A DNA stretch of 64,000 bases, taken from NCBI RefSeq assembly GCF_004519545.1, contig NZ_SDKM01000022.1, positions 26,795-90,794 of the forward strand, read 5' to 3'. The position numbers and the translations under genes were made by a program. The stretch comes from Nocardioides guangzhouensis (GTDB lineage Bacteria; Actinomycetota; Actinomycetes; Propionibacteriales; Nocardioidaceae). Shown here one piece after another: positions 15,842 through 23,409 of the stretch. The notes below the pieces were generated by a model, which was not told where the DNA came from, searched no databases, and was given only the letters and a program-made list of their open reading frames with translations. Numbering within the stretch: position 1 is the first letter of the stretch; each line of letters begins with the position of its first letter.

Positions 15842-16219
15842 ATGAATCGTTGGGGGCTAGCAGCGGGAGCGTTGGTCCTGTCGCTCATCGCAGGGGGCGT
15901 CGGAGCAGTGACTTCGGCAATACTGCTCCGGGAGCAATTCGTCGGCCCGCAGGGGCCTGCGGGCGCGGCCGGACAGGATGGCAATCCGGGCCAGGTGGGC
16001 CCACAAGGGGTGCGCGGCCCGCAGGGTCCCACCGGTGAGATGTCGTGGCAGGATCGCCATGACTTGGACAACCTTGATGTCCGATTGAGCAAGGTTGAGG
16101 GGCGAGTACCCACCATGGCCTCGTGCGTGCCTGCCAAGGTCGTCACCGGCGTGAGTTGGATCGAGTACTCAGCCTTCCCGCTGAGCGTCAGCACGGACTT
16201 CTTCTGCCTGTCCCGTTAG
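15842..16219 (+). CDS. Membrane protein with short collagen-like repeat
   Basis: 125 aa from ATG 15842. A membrane helix (about residues 3-28, GLAAGALVLSLIAGGVGAV) is followed by about eleven Gly-X-Y triplets (GPQGPAGAAGQDGNPGQVG and onward) and a C-terminal domain of about 60 residues with two Cys. The collagen-like stalk suggests a trimer displayed on the cell surface or periplasmic face; the tail may be the functional head. A GTG at 15803 would add 13 residues. Common in phages and mobile elements as attachment or structural stalks. Confidence 0.78.
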   Translation: MNRWGLAAGALVLSLIAGGVGAVTSAILLREQFVGPQGPAGAAGQDGNPGQVGPQGVRGPQGPTGEMSWQDRHDLDNLDVRLSKVEGRVPTMASCVPAKVVTGVSWIEYSAFPLSVSTDFFCLSR

Positions 16220-16303
16220 CGGAGCCTCGTCGGATTCGTCATCCCAACAGTTGCTCACCACGTCCACGACACGGGTCGGTGTACGGGGGTTGCACCTCTC
16301 GCC

Positions 16304-16318
16304 GTCAAGAATCTTGAC
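16304..16318. repeat. 15-bp perfect palindrome upstream of the DUF2971 gene
   Basis: GTCAAGA-A-TCTTGAC, two 7-bp arms around one base, lies in the 274-bp gap between the collagen-like and DUF2971 genes. It could be an operator for a dimeric regulator or part of a transcription end; no regulator gene of this element is an obvious partner. The rest of the gap shows no gene. Confidence 0.6.
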
Positions 16319-16493
16319 CGTGGGGGTTCAGCCGCGGGCGTGGCCGTCCTAAACACGATCCCGCGGGCCGCAAGAACACGCCCCGAATGCAAGAGAACCA
16401 TCTTCACGCACCCGCACCTGCCGCCCTGACCTGCCGTCGCCGCAGCTACGCTGTTCGGTCACGGACGGCCAGCCGCAGGGGGATGATGCAGGA

Positions 16494-17594
16494 GTGGCAA
16501 ATGAGGACTCGAACGAGAATCCAGGGAGCCGTGCGCGACTGATCGAAGAACTGATGGTGGCGTTCAGCCAAGACCAGAGCGACAACTATTCAAACTGGCT
16601 TTCGCGGCAGGCGCAGGTCCCGAAACGGCTTTATCACTACACGACAATCGATGGACTAATGGGGATCGTGGGCGCGAACGCCCTCTGGGCTTCTGATGTT
16701 CGATTCATGAACGACTCCTCAGAGTTGTCATATGCCGTCGACCTGGTTGACGACGTAGTGGAGGAGCGGATTGCGAATGTCTCCGACGAAACGCTCAAAA
16801 ATGCACTTCCAACACGTCGGGGCTTCACCGACACGTTTGAGTATGGGCGCCGACCGTTTGTTGCATGCTTCTGCGAAGAGGAAGATCTGCTTTCCCAGTG
16901 GAGGGGGTATGGAACGGGGCAGGCCGGGGTCTCCCTGGGATTCGATCTTCGCGTGATGTCGATGGCGGATCGACTGCCGCCGCGAACCTTTCTGAGGAAG
17001 GTTGTCTACGGGCGGGAGGAGCAACGCTCCGCTGTTGCGGCCGCCGTCGACGCGTGGCTGGCGACCGCGCAGACGCTGCTGGACAAAGGCGCCGTCGACA
17101 TCAACGAGCTGTTTCCTTACCCAGCCATCTGGGCGCTTCAAGAGGCACTTGCTGAGCAGCAATTGTGCTTCAAGCACCCCACGTTTCGTGAGGAACAGGA
17201 GTGGCGGCTCATCAAGATGGTCAACGTGCGGGAGGAACTCAGCCTTCTCTCACACCTCAGGACTGAGGCAACGCTTAGGGACGCAGATGAGCAGATGCAA
17301 AGGCTAGGGATGAACATGCCGCCAAGGCCACCGGCAAGCTTCTTCCCCCAATCGGATGCTGAGGGGTTGAACCTCTTGTTCCGGAAATCCGCTCTTGGCC
17401 TGGTGCCATATGTCGAACTGCCCCTCCAAGACCAGGCTGGGGTCTTCCACGGGCGCCTGCCGCTGTGGGAGGTGAGACAAGGTCCAACCCTGAACCCGGG
17501 CTTGGCGATGGAGTCACTGTCCATGTTCCTCGAATCACACGGGTACGGGATGCACACGGACCTCAGCGTGTCGGAGATACCACTCAGGCCTTAG
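16494..17594 (+). CDS. DUF2971-domain protein, possible phage-defence cargo
   Basis: 366 aa. The DUF2971 signature is clear: LYHYTTIDGLMGIV (residues 46-59), ALWASDVRFMNDSSEL, CFCEEEDLLSQWRGYG (125-140) followed by GVSLGF, and a later EEQEWRLI. Members occur in defence islands and on mobile elements, and a role in abortive infection or nucleotide chemistry has been suggested for relatives; the biochemical activity is not settled. The codon use is visibly less G/C-rich than the neighbours, consistent with recent acquisition. GTG 16494 has an AGGGGGA stretch about 11 nt upstream. Confidence 0.85.
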   Translation: MANEDSNENPGSRARLIEELMVAFSQDQSDNYSNWLSRQAQVPKRLYHYTTIDGLMGIVGANALWASDVRFMNDSSELSYAVDLVDDVVEERIANVSDETLKNALPTRRGFTDTFEYGRRPFVACFCEEEDLLSQWRGYGTGQAGVSLGFDLRVMSMADRLPPRTFLRKVVYGREEQRSAVAAAVDAWLATAQTLLDKGAVDINELFPYPAIWALQEALAEQQLCFKHPTFREEQEWRLIKMVNVREELSLLSHLRTEATLRDADEQMQRLGMNMPPRPPASFFPQSDAEGLNLLFRKSALGLVPYVELPLQDQAGVFHGRLPLWEVRQGPTLNPGLAMESLSMFLESHGYGMHTDLSVSEIPLRP

Positions 17595-17601
17595 GAAAGA
17601 C

Positions 17602-17627
17602 CTGCCAGACCGCTTTGGGCCTGGCAG
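17602..17627 (+). terminator. Hairpin after the DUF2971 gene
   Basis: CTGCCAG (17602-17608) and CTGGCAG (17621-17627) form a 7-bp stem with a 12-nt loop, 8 bp beyond the DUF2971 stop. No T-run follows, so it is a weak terminator or mRNA-end structure. The remaining 180 bp before the channel gene shows no convincing gene. Confidence 0.45.
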
Positions 17628-17797
17628 AAGTGGGGTCGGCCAATTATTGGCGGGGGTACACACGTGCCCACGGACTCCGGCCAGTCGTAGATACCCCCAG
17701 CGGGTACATGCGCAAGCGGGGCCCCGGTCTGGCCGTCTGCCACTACCAAAATCGGCATCACGGGCGCGAGTTCGCACGCCACAAGGGGCGATCCTTC

Positions 17798-17803
17798 TAG
17801 CGT
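17798..17803 (+). promoter_or_regulatory. Leaderless -10 element of the K+ channel gene
   Basis: TAGCGT ends 7 nt before the GTG at 17811, and there is no ribosome-binding site, so translation probably starts at the mRNA 5' end. Confidence 0.5.
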
Positions 17804-17810
17804 CGGGGGC

Positions 17811-18563
17811 GTGACCACCCAACCCGACACCATTTACGAGTCGCGCCGCATCCGGTGGGAGAGCCGAACCAGCCTGCCGCTCACGGTCGCGTCGCTGATC
17901 TACCTCGTGGCCTATGCCTGGCCGATCCTTGACCCGTCCGTCCGTGACCGACCCGTGTTCGACATCGTGATCGGCGCCGCGTGGGCGCTGTTCCTGGTCG
18001 ACTACGTCGCCCGGCTCTACCTGAGTCGCCGCCGGGCTGCGTTCATGCGGGGCAACATCGTGGACCTGGGCGCGGTTGTGCTACCAATGCTGCGACCCCT
18101 GCGGTTGCTCAGGCTGGTCACGGTCCTAGCTGTGCTCAATCGCCACGCCGGGTCGTCGCTGCGCGGGCGCGTAGCGGTCTACGTCGTGGGGTCCTCGATT
18201 TTGGTCCTATTCGTCGCTTCGTTGGCGATGCTGGACGCCGAGCGCGGCGCCGATGGCGCGACCATCACGTCTTTCGGCGACGCGTTGTGGTGGGCGCTTA
18301 CGACGGTGACCACGGTCGGCTACGGCGACCACTTCCCGGTGACCCCGCAAGGGCGGCTGATTGCCGCCGGGCTGATGGTGGCCGGAATCGCGTTGATCGG
18401 GGTCGTCACGGCTTCATTCGCTTCCTGGCTGATCGAACGAGTTGCCGAGGTTGAAGAAGAAGCCTCGGCAGCGACGCAACGGGACATGCAGGCGCTGACC
18501 GCCGAGGTTGCCGAACTGCGGGCCCTGTTGATCGCACGAGAGAGCCAGGGCCCGCCCTCGTGA
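17811..18563 (+). CDS. Voltage-gated-type potassium channel
   Basis: 250 aa. Five or six membrane segments: about 22-42, 48-70, 83-105 with the S4-like RPLRLLRLVTVLAVLNRH, then 121-142, a pore loop with the selectivity filter TTVGYGD (167-173), and a final helix about 182-207. The C-terminal tail (VAEVEEEASAATQRDMQALTA) is a coiled coil for tetramer assembly. It would conduct K+ across the cytoplasmic membrane. It is unusual as element cargo; it could alter membrane potential or help the host, or take part in a defence response, but this is inference. Confidence 0.92.
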   Translation: MTTQPDTIYESRRIRWESRTSLPLTVASLIYLVAYAWPILDPSVRDRPVFDIVIGAAWALFLVDYVARLYLSRRRAAFMRGNIVDLGAVVLPMLRPLRLLRLVTVLAVLNRHAGSSLRGRVAVYVVGSSILVLFVASLAMLDAERGADGATITSFGDALWWALTTVTTVGYGDHFPVTPQGRLIAAGLMVAGIALIGVVTASFASWLIERVAEVEEEASAATQRDMQALTAEVAELRALLIARESQGPPS

Positions 18564-18593
18564 TGCGGGCGATCTCGTGTGGCCCGGCTCGGC

Positions 18594-18803
18594 TCAGTCG
18601 GTCCAGTCATGGGCGCGCCACCGGCCGATGATGGCGGCCACGTCGTCGGCGTCGAGACCGTCGGCGGTGTCGTACTTCATCTGTAGCCGGGGTGCGCCGC
18701 TGGGCTTGGGGTCGCCGGTGATCCGTGCCGGGTCGGGGCGGCGGCGGGGGTGTCGTCGTCGTGGTGGGCGCCAGGGCTCGGGCTGGTGGGGTTGGGCGGT
18801 CAT
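18594..18803 (-). CDS. Small Arg/Pro-rich protein, last gene of the integrase operon
   Basis: 69 aa from ATG 18803, which overlaps the stop of the gene upstream as ATGA. The middle is a Pro/Arg-rich stretch; the C-terminus ADDVAAIIGRWRAHDW resembles the end of the upstream protein (GDDVAWVLDGWRGNGW), so the two share a short motif. Function unknown. Confidence 0.6.
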   Translation of the reverse strand: MTAQPHQPEPWRPPRRRHPRRRPDPARITGDPKPSGAPRLQMKYDTADGLDADDVAAIIGRWRAHDWTD

Positions 18804-19144
18804 GCTTGCCACCCGTTCCCTCGCCAGCCATCCAGCACCCACGCCACGTCGTCCCCGGTCAGCGGCGGACGTTGACTCTTGGCGGGCCGTAGCCGGGACC
18901 CGGGTTCGGACTCGGGCTCGGGGGCGGGCGGGGGCTCCAGGTGGTCGACGCGGCCAGTCAGTTCCCGCACTTGGGTTTCCAGCTCGGCCACGCGGCGGCT
19001 GGCTTCGGCGTGCCGGGATTGGGCCATGGCGGCCTTCACCTTCAGATCTTGCACGGCGACAGGCGACATGGCGGAACGGGGCGGGGTGCCGTCAATCGTC
19101 ACGTGGTCACGCAACGGTGGATCGTAGCCGTAGCGGTACGTCAT
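18800..19144 (-). CDS. Coiled-coil protein with (A/W)-rich C-terminal motif
   Basis: 114 aa from ATG 19144, overlapping the upstream stop (ATGA). Residues about 27-68 are a heptad-rich helix (VQDLKVKAAMAQSRHAEASRRV, ELETQVRELTGRVDHLE), then a Pro/Glu linker and the C-terminal GDDVAWVLDGWRGNGW. The helix probably oligomerises; the Trp-rich end may contact DNA or a partner. No family recognised. Confidence 0.65.
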   Translation of the reverse strand: MTYRYGYDPPLRDHVTIDGTPPRSAMSPVAVQDLKVKAAMAQSRHAEASRRVAELETQVRELTGRVDHLEPPPAPEPESEPGSRLRPAKSQRPPLTGDDVAWVLDGWRGNGWQA

Positions 19145-19767
19145 GACGCACCGTCCTTGGTAAGTAACCCGGCCACCACGTCGGCGGCCACGTCCCCCAC
19201 CCGGTGCCCGTCGTGAAGTCGGTGATCGGCGGCCCGTTCGGTAAGCGCGGCGCGGGCGTTGTCCTCCAGTACGGGCAGGCAGTCGGGGCACCCGGTGACG
19301 TTGAGTCGTGGAATGTTGGCGGCGACTCGGACACTGGCGGTGCGAACGGACGGGGACCGGGTGCCGCATACCGAGCACCGGCGCCAACGCGCTTCGCTGG
19401 CGGCCAGGATGTCTGCACGGCGCTTCGCGTGTTGGGCGATGGTGAGCCGGGTTCGGTGCAGCCACGGCCGGTACCCGCTGGCCCCGGCGATGTCGACGAG
19501 TGTCGGCACCACGCGGGTTTCGGCGACGGTGACGGGTTCCCCGTCGTCCCGGCCGGACGCCACCAGCCGCTGGACTTGGTGTTCGACGTTCTCCACGACG
19601 GACGCGCCGTAGGTCATGTATCCGGCCTTCTGAACGTCGGACGGCTCGGCCGTGGCGTAGTAGGGCCACAGGTCTTCGGGGACGCCCCAAGGGCCGTCTG
19701 TGGCCCACTCATCGCCGTTCCCGTAGTCACGTGGCGGCGCCGGGGCGTCAGTCTTCGGTGTGGTCAT
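19141..19767 (-). CDS. Zinc-ribbon protein of unknown function
   Basis: 208 aa from ATG 19767 (20-bp overlap with the gene upstream). A central CSVCGTRSP and downstream VTGCPDCLP form a CxxC-x(about 25)-CxxC zinc ribbon, within a region rich in Arg. The N-terminus (WATDGPWGVPEDLWPYYATAEP) has no known match. Proteins with one zinc ribbon in phage and mobile-element operons are often DNA-binding or replication accessories. Confidence 0.65.
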   Translation of the reverse strand: MTTPKTDAPAPPRDYGNGDEWATDGPWGVPEDLWPYYATAEPSDVQKAGYMTYGASVVENVEHQVQRLVASGRDDGEPVTVAETRVVPTLVDIAGASGYRPWLHRTRLTIAQHAKRRADILAASEARWRRCSVCGTRSPSVRTASVRVAANIPRLNVTGCPDCLPVLEDNARAALTERAADHRLHDGHRVGDVAADVVAGLLTKDGAS

Positions 19768-20098
19768 GGCGGTTCTCCTTCCGGTGGGTTTCTGATTGCG
19801 GGGCCAGTAACAGCCGCCACAAGTCGGTGCAGTGCCCGTCCACGCCGATGCGCTCGACCAGCCCAACGGTCTCGACCCATGCCAGCGACCTCCGAACCTC
19901 GGCTGGTGACAGGCCGGTGAACTCGCACACGCGGTCAACAGCGGGGACGCTGGTCAGGTCCGGACGGGCGCCGGAGATCAGCGCGGCCACGGCCGCCAGG
20001 CCGGCATAGGTGAACCCGGGCAGCCGGCGAATCGGCGGATCGTCCGCTAGGCCTAGGATTCGGGCGCGGAAACGCCAGCGCAGGTCCGGGGTGGTCAT
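19748..20098 (-). CDS. Winged-helix-like DNA-binding protein
   Basis: 116 aa from ATG 20098, which has AAGGAGA 6-7 nt upstream. The segment VDRVCEFTGLSPAEVRRSLAWVETVGLVERIG has the helix-turn-helix-wing pattern of small MarR/DnaD-type winged helices. Within this operon it could be the regulator or an excisionase/replication helper. It overlaps the downstream zinc-ribbon gene by 20 bp. Confidence 0.65.
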   Translation of the reverse strand: MTTPDLRWRFRARILGLADDPPIRRLPGFTYAGLAAVAALISGARPDLTSVPAVDRVCEFTGLSPAEVRRSLAWVETVGLVERIGVDGHCTDLWRLLLAPQSETHRKENRHDHTED

Positions 20099-20428
20099 AG
20101 CGTGTCTCCTTCGTCGTGGTGGTGGGCGTGGCCCAGGACCGTGGCCCCGAGCCGGTCCCGCGCCAGCGCGCCGGGCGGGCGTCCGCGGTGTCGCAGGTGC
20201 GCAGCGGCTCGCGGTCCGGCACCGGTCGGGTGGCCTTGCCGATGGCCGCCCATTGGGCGCGGGCGCGTTGGTGGGCACCCTGCGCCGCCTCAGCGCGGCG
20301 CTTGCGGGCGAGAGGACGACCACGCTGCCGGTCTCGGCGCATGGTGGCACTGCAGTCCCGGCAGCTAGCGGTGCACGGCCCGGTCGGGGTGGCGCGGATG
20401 GTCTGGCCGACGTGGCTGGCGGTGAGGC

Positions 20429-20432
<4 letters not shown>
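19935..20432 (-). CDS. Cys-containing basic protein, 3' end uncertain
   Basis: 165 aa if read to the stop at 19935, from GTG 20432, which overlaps the previous stop as GTGA. The first 70 residues (GPCTASCRDCSATMRRDRQRG and a basic helix) look genuine. The last 55 residues run out of frame over the start of the winged-helix gene at 20098 and look like chance translation, so the true C-terminus may have been altered by a frameshift. Confidence 0.45.
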
Positions 20433-21210
<778 letters not shown>

Positions 21211-21214
<4 letters not shown>

Positions 21215-21465
21215 GCCGTCGCCTCCAGTCGGGACGGGTGCACGCCGCGCAGCGGAACCCGACCACCCCACGGCTGGCGCCGACAGCACCGGGCCCATGG
21301 GCCAGCTCCACACCACGGGCAGGCGGCACGCAGGGCCCCGGTCTGTCGGGGCGGCCAACCGAACGCCTCGCGGATGCGGGAGGCCGCGGCGTCATAGTCG
21401 CCGGGCGGCGGGTGCGGCCGTGAGCAGTCACAGCCGCAGGGGTGCTCAGGTGCGCGTATCGTCAT
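21211..21465 (-). CDS. Small Cys-rich zinc-finger protein
   Basis: 84 aa from ATG 21465, preceded by an AGGGGG about 9 nt upstream. CGCDCSRPH and CPWCGAGPWARCC supply two metal-binding clusters; the second (CPxCGAxPxxxC) is a motif common in actinophage and actinobacterial mobile-element proteins that bind nucleic acid. Its stop overlaps the start of the putative replication gene (ATGA), so the two are coupled. Confidence 0.7.
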
Positions 21466-21567
21466 GGAAAGCAACCCCCTTCCTCTCGTGTCGGGGATCG
21501 CAGCAGTGGGCAGTGGCCGGGTTCCGTGACCCGGCCACCGCCGCGTTCCGGGTCGCAGCGTGTCCGG

Positions 21568-21843
21568 TCATCCCTCGACTCCCCCGTCGGACGGGACCGG
21601 CTCGGACTGGCTCTTGCGGCGGGCCTTGGCGGAGGCCAGGGCGAGGCGGGCGTAGTGCGCCATCCGGAGGTGTTCGGCCCGGACAGGGTCGCCGCCTGCC
21701 TCATCGAGGAACTTCTGGAAGAACGCGGCGCGTGCCTTGGCGGTTCGGGCGGCGCGGTCGGGGGTGCGGGCCCACGACTCGTGGGCGGCAATCTGCCCGG
21801 CGAGGCGACGCTCAGCCGGGCTCGGGGATGACGTGGTGGGCAT
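21568..21843 (-). CDS. Conserved actinobacterial mobile-element protein (RGQIAAN type)
   Basis: 91 aa from ATG 21843. The pattern SPAERRLAGQIAAHESWAR, TPDRAARTAKARAAFF, then HYARLALASAKARR is a recurrent small protein of Streptomyces and related genomes, usually near Spd or mobile-element genes. The helices are basic; no enzymatic motif. It stands in the integrase operon between the two zinc-finger proteins. Confidence 0.75.
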   Translation of the reverse strand: MPTTSSPSPAERRLAGQIAAHESWARTPDRAARTAKARAAFFQKFLDEAGGDPVRAEHLRMAHYARLALASAKARRKSQSEPVPSDGGVEG

Positions 21844-21951
21844 GGCCAGCGGACTCCCGTTTCGTGGGAACGTCCTCAGTCGGCTTGCCCGGGGCCGGTC
21901 GAGGCGGGAGACGGCGTGGTCCACGCCAGGCGGTGCGTTGTGCGTTCGACC

Positions 21952-22389
21952 TTAGTCGCCGTTGTGCTGCCGGGGGAAGGGGTTGCCCTTGCTGACGGCC
22001 AGTTCGTCGGTGCATCGGTAGGCAATCCGCTGGTCTGCGTTGCAGCACCGGCAGGTCACCCACTGTTCCCCGGCCGACTCGCACCGGCAGTCGGGCGGGT
22101 GTGGGGTGGACACGCTACGCAGCCACACCACGCGTCTGGGCAGGCCGTCACGCGGGACTCGGTCGGGCAGTAACGCGGCAGGCACGTGCGACAGCGAGAG
22201 TCGCAGGCGTTCCAGCCACAGCCATACGTCGTTGTCGACGACGTACACCCCGGCCACCTGCCGGTTCCCGACTGCGCACCACGCGGCCGCGAGTTGCCGC
22301 ACGCATTCGCCGCCGTCGGCGTTGCTCCGGTGGGCGGTGATCCCGTCCAGTGCCTCCAGCGCGACCATGGAGGGCGGGGCAGGGCTCAC
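21952..22389 (-). CDS. Cys-rich protein coupled to the integrase
   Basis: 145 aa from GTG 22389, overlapping the integrase stop as GTGA; an ATG at 22368 is an alternative. The N-terminal 90 residues (LEALDGITAH, VWLWLERLRLSLSH) are unassigned. The C-terminus contains CRCESAGEQWVTCRCC and AYRC, a zinc-binding cluster. The tight coupling suggests a recombination-direction factor or DNA-binding helper, but this is only positional. Confidence 0.65.
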   Translation of the reverse strand: MSPAPPSMVALEALDGITAHRSNADGGECVRQLAAAWCAVGNRQVAGVYVVDNDVWLWLERLRLSLSHVPAALLPDRVPRDGLPRRVVWLRSVSTPHPPDCRCESAGEQWVTCRCCNADQRIAYRCTDELAVSKGNPFPRQHNGD

Positions 22390-23318
22390 AGGTCGCCCAG
22401 GTTGAGGCGGCGGGCTTCCTCGATGGCCCGGCGCTCCCGGTTGGCCCGGCCGTAGCGCTGCACCATGTCGAGGGAGGACCAGCCGTGCGAGGCCATCAGT
22501 CCGGTCTCGGAGCCGCCCCGGGCCATCCACCGGTCGGCGGAGGTGTGCCGCAGCATGTGTGGGTGCAGCCCGGCGATGCCCGCGGCGGCGGCTCGCTGCT
22601 CGAGGGCGTAGTAGAGCCCGGCGTAGGCCAGGCCCCGGCCGCGGTCGCCCAGCCACAGCGGCGGGGTGTCCGCGAGCCGGTGCTGGCGCCGCACCCGCAG
22701 GTACCGGTCCAGCGCTCGGGCCGCCTCCGGGCCAAACGCCACGGTCCGGCCGCGTCCGCCCTTGCCGCGGCGGACCACGATGGTTCGCTCGGACAGGTTC
22801 ACGTCGCCGGTCTCGATGTTCACGCACTCGCTGGCCCGCATCCCGGTCTCCACCATCACCCGCACGATGGCTTCGTCGCGGCGGTGCCGCAGCGACTTGA
22901 GTCCGGCGCGTTCCTCGGCACTCGTGGCCTGGCAGGCCTTGACCAGGGCGCGGAGCTGGTCGTCGGTGAGGACCGGGACCACCGGCTGGTCGACCTTGGG
23001 CGGCTGCATCCGCAGGAACGGGTCGGCGTCAATCTCGCCTTCCTCGGCCAGCCAGCGGGAGAAGTGCCGCACGCCCATCATCCGGGTCTTGGCGGTGGAG
23101 GCGGAGCGCCCGGAGTCCAGCAGTTCGGTGGTCCACTTCTCCAGGCTGACCCGGTGCAGCGGGTCGACGTTGCCGGACTCGCACCAGGCCAGGAACGGGC
23201 GCACCCCGTCGGTGTAGGTCTTGATCGTGCCCGGGGTCTTGCGCTCGGCGCCCAAGTGAATCTCCCAGGACGGGAGCAGCGCGGTCAGGTCGGCGGGGGT
23301 GAGGGGTGTCGCGGTCAC
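22386..23318 (-). CDS. int: Tyrosine recombinase (integrase) of the element
   Basis: 310 aa from GTG 23318; an alternative TTG at 23354 adds 12 residues. An N-terminal SAM-like core-binding domain (TIKTYTDGVRPFLAWCES) precedes the catalytic domain with the R-K-H-R-H/W-Y set: TGMRASE, RRGKGGRGRT, LHPHMLRHT, ASHGWSS and the Tyr nucleophile in MVQRYGRA. The GTG is chosen because TAAGAT ends 7 nt before it. It acts on the ffh 3' end; the att repeat is 94 bp upstream of the start. Confidence 0.93.
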   Translation of the reverse strand: MTATPLTPADLTALLPSWEIHLGAERKTPGTIKTYTDGVRPFLAWCESGNVDPLHRVSLEKWTTELLDSGRSASTAKTRMMGVRHFSRWLAEEGEIDADPFLRMQPPKVDQPVVPVLTDDQLRALVKACQATSAEERAGLKSLRHRRDEAIVRVMVETGMRASECVNIETGDVNLSERTIVVRRGKGGRGRTVAFGPEAARALDRYLRVRRQHRLADTPPLWLGDRGRGLAYAGLYYALEQRAAAAGIAGLHPHMLRHTSADRWMARGGSETGLMASHGWSSLDMVQRYGRANRERRAIEEARRLNLGDL

Positions 23319-23325
23319 ACCGGAT

Positions 23326-23331
23326 ATCTTA
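23326..23331 (-). promoter_or_regulatory. Leaderless -10 element of the integrase gene, inside an att-related arm
   Basis: On the minus strand TAAGAT ends 7 nt before GTG 23318. It overlaps the arm CTACTTAAG (complement at 23328-23336), which also begins the right attachment region at 23410-23418 in inverted orientation. Integrase binding to this arm would cover its own promoter. Confidence 0.5.
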
Positions 23332-23409
23332 AGTAGAAGCGTTGTGCGAGGCAACTGGGCCGCTATACCTCAGTGTTTCCGCAGGTCAGAGCCTTTTTTC
23401 GAGTTCGGG

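Noticed and set aside
17591..17833. A leftward ORF of 80 codons between the DUF2971 and channel genes
   Set aside because: It overlaps the channel promoter and start, has no ribosome-binding site and no protein-like pattern.
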